The notes under the pieces: generated by a model
The model's input: only the letters and a program-made list of their open reading frames with translations
Databases searched by the model: none
What the model was told of the DNA's origin: nothing
Source of the DNA: Phycisphaerae bacterium
GTDB taxonomy: Bacteria > Planctomycetota > Phycisphaerae > Phycisphaerales > SM1A02
DNA length: 16,664 nt
Reading direction: 5' to 3'
NCBI GenBank assembly: GCA_016873375.1
Contig: VGXJ01000011.1
Span: 1-16,664, forward strand
Position numbers and translations under genes: made by a program
Part shown: positions 10,069-16,664 of the stretch, one piece after another
Layout: each line of letters begins with the position of its first letter
Numbering within the stretch: position 1 is the first letter of the stretch

Positions 10069-11679
10069 ATGCTCGAGCCAGCTGATCCAGGCATGTCCAC
10101 CACGACGGTCATTGCACTGCTCGGGGCTTGTGCCGTGGGTGGTGCGCTGGCGGGCGCCGTGGCAGCCCGGTTCATCGGCTCACGCTCCCTGCGCGCAGCA
10201 CGCCAGCAGGCATCTGCCATCGCCGAGACTGCACGGGCCGAGGCTGTCGCCGCCGCGAAGGGCCTGGAACTCGAGGCCGAGCGCAGGATCGCCGAGCGTC
10301 GCTCGCAGCTCGATCGCGAGATCGATGTCGCCTTGAGCCAGTTGCGTCAGGGCCAAGATGGACTCCGCACCACGCAGGAGCAGGTCGATGCGCGCTTGGC
10401 CGCGCTGGGTGAGCGCGAGCGAAGGCTCGATGAGCGTGACCAGCGCGTGAATGAACGCGAACGAGAGGCGACCACCACGCTCGAGCGCGCCAAGGCAGCG
10501 CTCGCCGAGCGCGAAGCGGCGCTAGCGGACCTTCGACGGCAACTCGAGTCAATCGCCGGATTGACGCGCGACCAGGCCGTACAGCGCGTCCTCGATGATG
10601 CCCGCCGCGAGAGCGAGCACGAGGCCGCGCAGGTGCGCCACACGCTGCTCTCCGAGGCGGAGCGTTCAGCCCGCGACCAGGGCCGCGAAATCACCTTGAT
10701 GGCGATCCAGCGCTACGCGGGCGAGACCGTGGGCGAATCGACGGTCCGCACGGTGAAGGTGCCCAACGAGGAGATCAAGGGCCGACTGATCGGCCGCGAA
10801 GGCCGCAACATCCGTGCCCTCGAGAAGGCCACGGGGGCTGACCTCCTGATCGATGACACGCCAGGTGTCATCGCAGTCAGCTGCTTCGATCGCGTTCGGC
10901 AAGCGATCGCCGTCGAGGCACTGCAGCGACTGGTTGCCGACGGCCGCGTACATCCTGCACGGATCGAGGATGTGGTTGCACAGGTCCGCCGTGACATGGA
11001 CCAGCGGATCACAAAAGCCGGCGAGGAAGCAGCGCTCGAGGCGGACGTGCGCAACCTCCACCCGCGCGTGATCGAGGCGCTCGGTCGATTGTCGTTCCGC
11101 ACGAGCTACGCGCAGAACGTGCTGCGCCACTCGATCGAGGTTGCCTTCCTGTCGCAGATGATTGCTGACCAGCTGGGGCTCGATGGCCGGCTCGCGCGGC
11201 GCTGCGGCCTGCTGCATGACCTTGGCAAGGCGATGGACCATGACATGGAGGGCGGCCACCCTGCAATCGGCCGCGACTTCCTCGTACGGCACGGCGAGCG
11301 CAACGAAGCCGTGCTCAACGCCGTCGCGGGCCACCATGGCGACATCCCCTCCACCACGCCATACACACCGATCGTGATGGCGGCCGATGCGCTGTCAGGT
11401 GCCCGTCCGGGCGCGCGCCGCGAGAGCATGGAGCAGTACGTGAAGCGGCTGCAGCAGCTCGAAGCCATCGCGCGTGAGCACGAGGGCGTGACCGAGGCCT
11501 TTGCCGTGCAGGCCGGCCGCGAGGTGAGGGTGATCGTGGATGCAGGCTCGGTGGACGATGCGCGCACCCGCGCGATTGCCGATGCCATCGCCGGCCGCGT
11601 GGAGCGCGAGATGACCTTCCCGGGCGAGATCAAGGTCTCGGTGCTGCGCGAGGTGCGGGCCGAGGCATCGGCGCGCTGA
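10069..11679 (+). CDS. rny: Ribonuclease Y
   Basis: RNase Y is a membrane-anchored endonuclease that starts decay of many mRNAs and processes some transcripts. The 536-residue protein has the full layout: an N-terminal membrane segment (about 12-32), a long charged coiled coil (38-160, rich in ERERRLDERDQR-like repeats), a KH RNA-binding domain (about 228-292, with VKVPNEEIKGRLIGREGRNI) and an HD nuclease domain with LRHSIEVAFLSQMIADQL (His354) and GLLHDLGKAMDHD (His383, Asp384). The C-terminal region contains VAGHHGDIPSTTPYTPIVMAADALS. Length matches the B. subtilis enzyme (about 520). Two starts are plausible, ATG 10069 and ATG 10093 (MSTTTVIALLG, 528 residues), and neither has a strong Shine-Dalgarno. 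A TACCCT at about 10056-10061 would, if a -10 box, place the transcript start at 10069 and make the message nearly leaderless. rsmA follows after three bases. Confidence 0.95.
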   Translation: MLEPADPGMSTTTVIALLGACAVGGALAGAVAARFIGSRSLRAARQQASAIAETARAEAVAAAKGLELEAERRIAERRSQLDREIDVALSQLRQGQDGLRTTQEQVDARLAALGERERRLDERDQRVNEREREATTTLERAKAALAEREAALADLRRQLESIAGLTRDQAVQRVLDDARRESEHEAAQVRHTLLSEAERSARDQGREITLMAIQRYAGETVGESTVRTVKVPNEEIKGRLIGREGRNIRALEKATGADLLIDDTPGVIAVSCFDRVRQAIAVEALQRLVADGRVHPARIEDVVAQVRRDMDQRITKAGEEAALEADVRNLHPRVIEALGRLSFRTSYAQNVLRHSIEVAFLSQMIADQLGLDGRLARRCGLLHDLGKAMDHDMEGGHPAIGRDFLVRHGERNEAVLNAVAGHHGDIPSTTPYTPIVMAADALSGARPGARRESMEQYVKRLQQLEAIAREHEGVTEAFAVQAGREVRVIVDAGSVDDARTRAIADAIAGRVEREMTFPGEIKVSVLREVRAEASAR

Positions 11680-11682
11680 CCC

Positions 11683-12489
11683 GTGCAGACCCTCAGCGAC
11701 ATCAAGGCGATCCTGGCCACACGGGGCCTTGAGCCCAAGCACCGGTTCGGGCAGAACTTCCTGCACGACCAGAACAAGTTGCGTGCGCTCGTTGCCCACA
11801 GCGGCGTGGTGGCGGGCGATCTTGTGCTGGAGGTCGGCCCCGGCACGGGAACGCTGACCGAGGCACTGCTCGACGCTGGGTGCGAGGTCGTCGCCTGCGA
11901 GCTCGACGACGATATGGCGGCGATCATCCGGGATCGCCTGGGCAGCCGGGTCACGCTGATCCATGGCGATTGCCTTGATGGCAAGCATGCTGTCTCCCCC
12001 GCCATCCTCGACGCACTCGCCGGTCGACCGTTCAGGTTGGTCGCCAACCTGCCCTACGGCGCCGCCACACCGCTGGTCCTCAATCTGGCAGCACACCACC
12101 CAACCTGCCTGGGCCAGTTCGTGACGGTGCAGCGCGAGGTGGCGCAGCGGCTCGCCGCGGCTCCCGGCAGCGATGCCTATGGCGCGGCCACGGTGCTCAT
12201 CTCGCTCACCAGCCGAGTCGAAGTGCTCGAATTGCTGCCTGGCTCCTGCTTCTGGCCCGTACCTCGGGTGACCAGTGCCATGATGTCGGTGATTCCCAAC
12301 CCAGAAAGGCCCTCGATCGATCCTGATCGAGTCAGCGCCTTCGTGCACCGGATCTTCGCCTCTCGCCGCAAGCAGTTGGGTGCGGTGCTTGGACGAACCG
12401 CTCAGTTCCCGGTTGGGATCCTTCCATCGATGCGCGCCGAGACCCTGACACCGACGCAGATCCTTTCACTGATGAAGGTCATGCCGTGA
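11683..12489 (+). CDS. rsmA: 16S rRNA (adenine1518-N6/adenine1519-N6)-dimethyltransferase RsmA (KsgA)
   Basis: RsmA transfers four methyl groups from S-adenosylmethionine to the two adjacent adenines in the GGAA loop at the 3' end of 16S rRNA, a late step in 30S assembly. The 268-residue protein has the family start HRFGQNFLHD (20-29), the SAM-binding LEVGPGTGTLTEALL (49-63), the catalytic NLPY (122-125) and the C-terminal ASRRKQLG of the helical domain. E. coli KsgA is 273 residues. The start is a GTG three bases after the rny stop, so translation is probably coupled to rny. The target loop is present in the 16S gene of this window at 2677-2680. The RNA-processing link with RNase Y is inference from the tight spacing. 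Confidence 0.95.
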   Translation: MQTLSDIKAILATRGLEPKHRFGQNFLHDQNKLRALVAHSGVVAGDLVLEVGPGTGTLTEALLDAGCEVVACELDDDMAAIIRDRLGSRVTLIHGDCLDGKHAVSPAILDALAGRPFRLVANLPYGAATPLVLNLAAHHPTCLGQFVTVQREVAQRLAAAPGSDAYGAATVLISLTSRVEVLELLPGSCFWPVPRVTSAMMSVIPNPERPSIDPDRVSAFVHRIFASRRKQLGAVLGRTAQFPVGILPSMRAETLTPTQILSLMKVMP

Positions 12490-12534
12490 GCGATCAAGCG
12501 GGGTGCGAGGCAACTGACTACACTCATCGCTCCC

Positions 12535-12551
12535 CGAAGCATCGTGCTTCG
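12535..12551 (+). repeat. Perfect hairpin in the leader of the winged-helix gene
   Basis: CGAAGCA-TCG-TGCTTCG is a 7-bp perfect inverted repeat 32 bases ahead of the ATG at 12584. No T-run follows, so it is not a typical terminator for rny-rsmA. A TACACT at 12519-12524 could be a -10 box, the same hexamer as in the 16S promoter, but it has no -35 partner. A self-operator for the DNA-binding protein downstream is one possibility. Confidence 0.4.
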
Positions 12552-12583
12552 CTCCCAAGCATCCACATTCCAAGGCAGGTTCC

Positions 12584-13228
12584 ATGGCTCGGTCTTCGAC
12601 CTCTCTCCGGGGGAACAAGGCAGGACGGTTCTCATCCGCAAAGGCAATCGACCTTTCGGTCAATGCCACCTGGCACTGCGTTCGATCCCCATTCCGCCTC
12701 CGGCTCCTTGAGACCATTCGTGGGTCGGGCGGCTGCACGGTCCTCGAGATCGCGCGTGCGCTCGAGGTGAGCCCACCGAGCCTCTACTACCACATCGGCC
12801 TGCTGCTGAAAGCGGGCCTGATCGGCCAGTTGACGCCCAAGCCCGCGACAGGACGGGCTGGCCGGCTCGGCCCGGTTGCAGCGATCTTCTTCGCGAACGT
12901 GGATGCGATCAAGTTTGCGCCGCCCAAGTCGGTGCGTGACCGGCAGCGCATGGCAAAGCTCGTGGCTGGGCTCATCACCGAGCACGCCGCCGACCTGGCC
13001 ATGGCCGCGAAGATCGATCTCCCTGCGATCGGCAACGGCTGGGAATCGCTCGAAGCCCACGAGGTCAAGGCGATCCGCAAGGCCTTCGCCACGGTCGATG
13101 AGGTGCTCTCCAAGGCACGCGCCCGCCGCGAGAAGGCTCATGGCAAGGCCGTGCTCGCCACGCACCATGTGAGTTTCAGCGTTGCAGCCACCGCACCGGC
13201 CACCTTGCCGGCCCCCAAGCTCGGCTGA
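12584..13228 (+). CDS. ArsR-like winged helix-turn-helix protein
   Basis: The 214-residue product carries a winged helix domain at about residues 30-85: WHCVRSPFRLRLLETIRG, then TVLEIARALEVSPPSLYYHI (the helix-turn-helix) and GLLLKAGLIG. This is the ArsR/helix_turn_helix_20 pattern of a dimeric DNA-binding regulator. The remainder (about 100-214) is mostly helical with many Lys, Arg and Ala, and the extreme C-terminus is Ala/Pro-rich; no ligand-binding domain is recognised. The ATG is preceded by AGGCAGG at weak spacing. It follows rsmA on the same strand after a 94-base gap that holds a hairpin and a possible -10 box, so it may be its own unit. Target genes are unknown. Confidence 0.8.
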   Translation: MARSSTSLRGNKAGRFSSAKAIDLSVNATWHCVRSPFRLRLLETIRGSGGCTVLEIARALEVSPPSLYYHIGLLLKAGLIGQLTPKPATGRAGRLGPVAAIFFANVDAIKFAPPKSVRDRQRMAKLVAGLITEHAADLAMAAKIDLPAIGNGWESLEAHEVKAIRKAFATVDEVLSKARARREKAHGKAVLATHHVSFSVAATAPATLPAPKLG

Positions 13229-13269
13229 ACCTGCGCCGATTCACGGCGCACGACCACCATGCACACGAC

Positions 13270-13293
13270 CAACGGGCGCCTCGGCGCCCGTTG
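13270..13293. terminator. Bidirectional terminator-like hairpin between convergent genes
   Basis: CAACGGGCGC (13270-13279) pairs perfectly with GCGCCCGTTG (13284-13293) around a CTCG loop, a 10-bp GC-rich stem. It lies between the ends of two genes that run toward each other (13228 and 13299), 41 bases after one stop and 5 bases after the other. Neither side has a run of T, so it would be an atypical intrinsic terminator or a transcription-blocking stem. Confidence 0.6.
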
Positions 13294-13298
13294 TCGAT

Positions 13299-14816
13299 TC
13301 ACCACTGATAGGTGACCGTGTAGGTGACCTCGCGCGTCTCGCCTGCGGGGACCGGCACGGTCCACTCGACCGCTTGGGCGCTCGTCTTGGTGGACGGCTG
13401 CGACTCCTTGGTCATCGACCACTGTGCCCAACGGTAGAGACGCTCGCGCACCGTGACCGTGGCGGCCTCGTCCTGCTTGCGGTTGCGCAGTTCGATCCGC
13501 ACCGATTCGCTCATGGTGCGGCGTGCGTGATCGATCGTGAAGTCGGTGCGCGTACGGCTGCCGACCACATCGAAGCTCTCGCCGATGCGGATCGTCACGC
13601 GCTCGTCGCGCGGCGTGTGGCCGATCACGTCCTCACCGATGAACTCGAGCGAGCCGTCGGCACCATCGATCATGGAGGCACGGATCTTGCCCGCAGGCAG
13701 CGGGATACCGAGGCCAGAAGCCTTGTCGTTCATGAGCCGCACGAGTACGGCGACCTTTGGGCTCTGCACGCCCGGATCGCCGGCATCGGCGTACGGCTCG
13801 CTCGGCGACCAGCCCGACCACTGTGCCGTGCCATCGAACACCAGCACGCGCTCGACCGGCACGGCAGAGACCGTGGGGAAGAGCGTGATCTGCTGCACGC
13901 CGTTCTGCGCCAGATCCACCGGCCGCGGCAAGGTGTACAGGTGGTACTCGGCGAAGGACTTCTCTTCGAAGCCGCCACCGGCACCACCCGCTTCATCGGC
14001 CATCGCCAGCATGCGGGGCATGCGCATGGGCTGGCGCGGCTGCACGCGCTGCACGGTGCCGGCCACGAGCTTGAGCGACGCGTCGTCGAACGACTGGCCG
14101 CTCAGGTTGAGCAGCGTGACCCACGCACCAAGGTCGGCCTTCTTGAAGGATGGATCGATCACCAGGTTGTAGTCGGAGCGCCAGGTCAGGCCACCGGTCT
14201 GGTACGCCGTCCGCACCAAGTGCTCGCCGCCCTTGGTGGCATCGAGCGTCCACGAGAGCGTGGGCCGCGTCATCAGGCCCTGCGGCAGGTCGCCGAGCGT
14301 CACCATGGCTTCCGCCGATGGCACGATCTCGATGCCGCCGGTCGTCCGCAGCACCAATCGACCGCCGCTGGCCGACAACAGGGTCCCGCTGTAATCGCCG
14401 CGATCATCCATCACCGTGATCGGGCGATCGATGTACTTCTCGAGCAACTTGTCGGGGCTCACCAGGTCGAACTCAAAGCGCTGGTCGAGGACCGCGGTGG
14501 CCGGATCCGTCAGGTCCACAATGCTCACGCTGGTGGGATCGATGAAGGCGGCGACATCCGTCATGGAGAGCGTGCCGCGGCCCTGCTTCAGCTGCACGCG
14601 GCGTACATTCTTGACGACCCCGAAGCCGGGCACCTGCCAGGCGAAGTCGGCCTCGGCTCCCATGCGCTGCTGCGCCACGAACCGTTGCGGATCGAAGCCC
14701 GCGGGATCAGCGCTCGAGTAGACCGTCAGCGTGACACCTTCCTTGGGTGCCTGCTGAACCGCGCTGCAGGCAGCCAGCGGCATGACCGACACGGCCAACA
14801 TGATCGTGATCACCAT
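13299..14816 (-). CDS. DUF4139-family lipoprotein
   Basis: The 505-residue product starts with a lipoprotein signal, MVITIMLAVSVMPLAACS, with lipobox LAAC and acylated Cys17. The rest matches what I know of the DUF4139 (conserved C-terminal) family: an N-terminal beta-rich part (TLTVYSS, VDLTDPATAVLDQRFEFDL, then YIDRPITVMD), the central LSWTLDA-TGGLTWRSDYNLVID segment and a C-terminal part with GLGIPLPAGKIRASM and VTYTVTYQW as final residues. Related proteins have no established function; they resemble mucoidy-inhibitor and adhesin-like beta proteins. The ATG at 14816 was chosen because AAGGAG lies six bases ahead and the signal begins there; the open frame upstream overlaps the TM2 gene. 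It is 67 bases after that gene and probably part of the same transcript as purL-purQ. Confidence 0.85.
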   Translation of the reverse strand: MVITIMLAVSVMPLAACSAVQQAPKEGVTLTVYSSADPAGFDPQRFVAQQRMGAEADFAWQVPGFGVVKNVRRVQLKQGRGTLSMTDVAAFIDPTSVSIVDLTDPATAVLDQRFEFDLVSPDKLLEKYIDRPITVMDDRGDYSGTLLSASGGRLVLRTTGGIEIVPSAEAMVTLGDLPQGLMTRPTLSWTLDATKGGEHLVRTAYQTGGLTWRSDYNLVIDPSFKKADLGAWVTLLNLSGQSFDDASLKLVAGTVQRVQPRQPMRMPRMLAMADEAGGAGGGFEEKSFAEYHLYTLPRPVDLAQNGVQQITLFPTVSAVPVERVLVFDGTAQWSGWSPSEPYADAGDPGVQSPKVAVLVRLMNDKASGLGIPLPAGKIRASMIDGADGSLEFIGEDVIGHTPRDERVTIRIGESFDVVGSRTRTDFTIDHARRTMSESVRIELRNRKQDEAATVTVRERLYRWAQWSMTKESQPSTKTSAQAVEWTVPVPAGETREVTYTVTYQW

Positions 14817-14883
14817 GAGATGCTCCTTCTGCGCCTTGTGGCACCATGACCTGATGGCCTGCCGGCGGTAGGCGTCCACGGAC

Positions 14884-15258
14884 TTAGAACCAGCCACGCT
14901 TACCGACGAGGTAGATGCGGTTGAAGTCCTCATCGGACTTGGTCAGGTAGACGATACCCTCGACGAAACCGATGATGCCCATGGCTGCCGGACCGAGCCC
15001 GCAGGGCAAGCCAATCAGCAGCCAGCCGGCCCCAAAGAAGAGACAGCTGCCCAGGAGCGTGACTGCAAGCATGATGATCCCCGGGACCGTCGCGCCGATC
15101 ACGAACTTGTGGATGCCGAAGCCACCGAGCAAGATGCCCAGTACCCCCGCGATGATCTTGAGCCGACTCACGCGATCACGGTCAAAGTCCTGCGGCGGTG
15201 GCGACATGCTGCCCAAGGGCGGGTGGTACGGGGGCGGGACGGAGCCATGCGTGCTCAT
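14884..15258 (-). CDS. TM2-domain membrane protein
   Basis: The 124-residue protein has a cytosolic-type proline-rich N-terminus (residues 1-26, PPPYHPP, MSPPPQ) followed by hydrophobic segments at about 33-55, 57-80 and 85-105. The first carries the TM2 signature GILLGGFGIHKFVIG. TM2 proteins are small membrane proteins of uncertain role. The tail is DFNRIYLVGKRGWF. The start codon overlaps the purQ stop (ATGA, 15255-15258), and GGAGG is nine bases upstream inside purQ, so translation is coupled to purQ. Nothing in the sequence explains why a membrane protein is coupled to purine synthesis. Confidence 0.82.
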   Translation of the reverse strand: MSTHGSVPPPYHPPLGSMSPPPQDFDRDRVSRLKIIAGVLGILLGGFGIHKFVIGATVPGIIMLAVTLLGSCLFFGAGWLLIGLPCGLGPAAMGIIGFVEGIVYLTKSDEDFNRIYLVGKRGWF

Positions 15259-16052
15259 CGTGCGACCTCCTCGCCGCGCGCGCAGGCGACCGCAGCCTGG
15301 AACACGCGAAGCCCAAGCGGCGCCGTGCGGCGCATCGCGACCGGCAACCGCGTCCACCACGGGTGCTGCGTGAACCGCGTGTAGCGCTCGGGATGCGGCA
15401 TCAAGCCGAAGACCAGGCCGCTGGCGTCGCAGAGCCCGGCAACCGCACCCATCGAACCGTTGAAGTTGTCGCGCTGGGCGTAGCGCATGGCGACTTGTCC
15501 GCGTGATTCAAGTGCCGCCAGAACCGTGGTCGTAGTCACGAACCGACCCTCGCCGTGCGCGCACGGCAGCATGCTGTCCTCGCCCTCGCACGCCACTCCA
15601 CGGGTCCACACACAGACGGTCTCGGCCGGGATCTCCATGCGCGTCCAGCGATCCTCGAACCGAGCGCTGGCGTTGTTCGAAAGCGCCACGGTCGCCAGCG
15701 CGGGCTCGATCGGCCACGCACCATCGACCGGGCCGGGCAACAAGCCAGCCTGCACAGCGATCTGGAACCCGTTGCACGGGCAGATCATGGGTACGCGGCG
15801 CTCGATCGCCGCACGCAGCGCCGGATAGACGCGCTCGCGGATCAGTGCCGCCATGATGCGGCCGGCCGCAATGTCATCACCGTAACTGAAGCCGCCGGGC
15901 AGTCCGATCATGCCGAAGCGGTCGATGACGGATGGATCGCGTGCCAGTGCCGAGAGCAACACCGGCTCAGGCGAGACACCGGCGGCCTCAAACGCCTGCG
16001 CGAGTTCGAGGTCGCAGTTGATGCCGGGTGCCGTGATGACGAGGGCCTTCAT
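15255..16052 (-). CDS. purQ: Phosphoribosylformylglycinamidine synthase subunit PurQ (glutaminase)
   Basis: PurQ hydrolyses glutamine and passes ammonia to PurL for step four of purine synthesis (FGAR to FGAM, ATP-dependent). The 265-residue protein is a class I glutamine amidotransferase: the start MKALVITAPGINCD, the oxyanion segment GLPGGFSYGDDI, the nucleophile Cys93 in PCNGFQ, a PCAHGEGRF loop, and the catalytic His220 and Glu222 in LMPHPERY. Length is near that of stand-alone PurQ proteins. The ATG at 16052 fits the family start; an ATG at 16064 overlaps the purL stop and is the alternative. The spacing to purL is five bases, and the TM2 start overlaps its stop, so the three genes are one unit. 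Confidence 0.95.
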   Translation of the reverse strand: MKALVITAPGINCDLELAQAFEAAGVSPEPVLLSALARDPSVIDRFGMIGLPGGFSYGDDIAAGRIMAALIRERVYPALRAAIERRVPMICPCNGFQIAVQAGLLPGPVDGAWPIEPALATVALSNNASARFEDRWTRMEIPAETVCVWTRGVACEGEDSMLPCAHGEGRFVTTTTVLAALESRGQVAMRYAQRDNFNGSMGAVAGLCDASGLVFGLMPHPERYTRFTQHPWWTRLPVAMRRTAPLGLRVFQAAVACARGEEVAR

Positions 16053-16057
16053 CGGAT

Positions 16058-16664
16058 TCACCATCCCTTTCCGCCGCTGCGCCATGCTGCAGCGAGATCA
16101 CCAAGCGGCCATGAGCAGCCACCGGCCCGCACCCTGCGGTCGGCCGTCGTCGTGCCCACGCGAGCATGCACGATGCCTGCTGCGGATAGCGCAGCCATGG
16201 CTGCATCGAGCCGTGATGGATCGAGCTCCAGGAGATACCGGCTCGGTGTTTCGCTGAAGGCCGCTACGAAGGCATCCCCCGTTCCAGGCACGCTTGCCAG
16301 ATCGAGCTCGACGCCAAGATCGCCGGCAAACGCCATCTCAGCCGCGGCGACCAGCGCTCCACCTTCGCTGCAGTCGTGTGCACTGAGCACATGGCCCGCA
16401 CTGATCAGCGCCGCCACGGCGCGAGCGTTGGCTGGCCCAGCAGAAAGATCGGTCTTGGGCAGCGCATCATCACCGGCGGTGCTGCCGAGCGCGCGCACCT
16501 GGCTGCCACCGGTGGCCGTGGTCGTGGTGCCCACGATCACCAGCGCATGGCCGGCCCCCTTCAGATCCATGGTCACGCATCGATCGCTGTCTTCAACCAG
16601 GCCGAAGCCCGAAATGAGCAGCGTGGGCGGAATCTGGATCGTCGTCCCATCGTCGGTCGTGAAC
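16058..16664 (-). CDS. purL: Phosphoribosylformylglycinamidine synthase subunit PurL, C-terminal part
   Basis: This is the C-terminal 201 residues of PurL; the N-terminus lies beyond the window edge. PurL carries the ATP-dependent FGAM synthetase activity and works with PurQ and usually PurS. Visible motifs are IPPTLLISGFGLVEDSDRCV, TMDLKGAGHALVIVG, GGSQVRAL and LSAHDCSEGGALVAAAE (the conserved HD.S.GG of the AIR synthase-like fold). The end, DLAAAWRSGGKGW, is directly followed by purQ. That purQ is a separate gene shows this is the small-type PurL, not the large fused form. It is the first of four genes read leftward in this window. Confidence 0.93.
   Translation of the reverse strand, partial: FTTDDGTTIQIPPTLLISGFGLVEDSDRCVTMDLKGAGHALVIVGTTTTATGGSQVRALGSTAGDDALPKTDLSAGPANARAVAALISAGHVLSAHDCSEGGALVAAAEMAFAGDLGVELDLASVPGTGDAFVAAFSETPSRYLLELDPSRLDAAMAALSAAGIVHARVGTTTADRRVRAGGCSWPLGDLAAAWRSGGKGW

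Noticed and set aside
8594..10336. A 580-codon plus-strand open frame opposite the ABC-2 permease
   Set aside because: Its translation is a low-complexity mixture of His, Arg and Gln with no known domain. It crosses the intergenic region and the start of rny in another frame. The permease and rny frames are well supported.
11106..12348. Long minus-strand open frames opposite rny and rsmA
   Set aside because: They overlap two firmly identified genes and contain only Ser/Arg- or His-rich composition without motifs.
13182..14849. A 555-codon plus-strand open frame opposite the DUF4139 gene
   Set aside because: Same pattern: an Arg/His-rich antisense shadow of a well-supported lipoprotein gene, starting inside the winged-helix gene.

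Overview
The window looks like a piece of a high-GC Planctomycetes chromosome, probably of the class Phycisphaerae. The evidence is a 16S rRNA gene that stands alone, with no tRNA or 23S gene after it, its own promoter and its own terminator. Its EUB338 probe site differs from the standard bacterial sequence at one base. The genes are the GC-rich, housekeeping-type content of a free-living bacterium. No phage, insertion sequence, CRISPR array or tRNA was seen. The class-level placement is inference.

Layout, left to right. Position 2-124 is the 3' end of an unidentified plus-strand gene. Then comes a long minus-strand block: a secreted PepSY-FKBP prolyl isomerase (212-1090); an approximately 430-base gap holding what looks like an independent structured RNA with its own terminator (1149-1415); a Tat-signal TIM-barrel sugar isomerase of the hydroxypyruvate isomerase type (1527-2423); the 16S terminator, trailer, gene, leader and promoter (2491-4543); a ComF-type phosphoribosyltransferase (4616-5350); aconitase (5413-8100); and a duplicated ABC-2 permease (8237-10012). 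A divergent plus-strand block follows: RNase Y (rny), rsmA/ksgA three bases behind it, and an ArsR-like winged-helix protein. It meets, over a perfect 10-bp hairpin, a second minus-strand block that reads purL (partial), purQ, a TM2-domain membrane protein and a DUF4139 lipoprotein.

Functionally the window mixes RNA biology (16S rRNA, the RsmA enzyme that dimethylates its 3' hairpin, and RNase Y), central metabolism (aconitase), purine synthesis (PurL/PurQ) and envelope proteins. The most interesting unexplained element is the structured RNA on the minus strand at 1149-1415. It has a 5' hairpin, a long interrupted helix ending in a three-way junction with two GNRA-capped arms, and an intrinsic terminator. 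I could not match it to tmRNA, RNase P, 6S or SRP RNA. Second are the hairpin-rich 16S leader with competing pairings and the hairpin that contains the aconitase ribosome-binding site. All pairings were found by eye; no folding program or database search was run.
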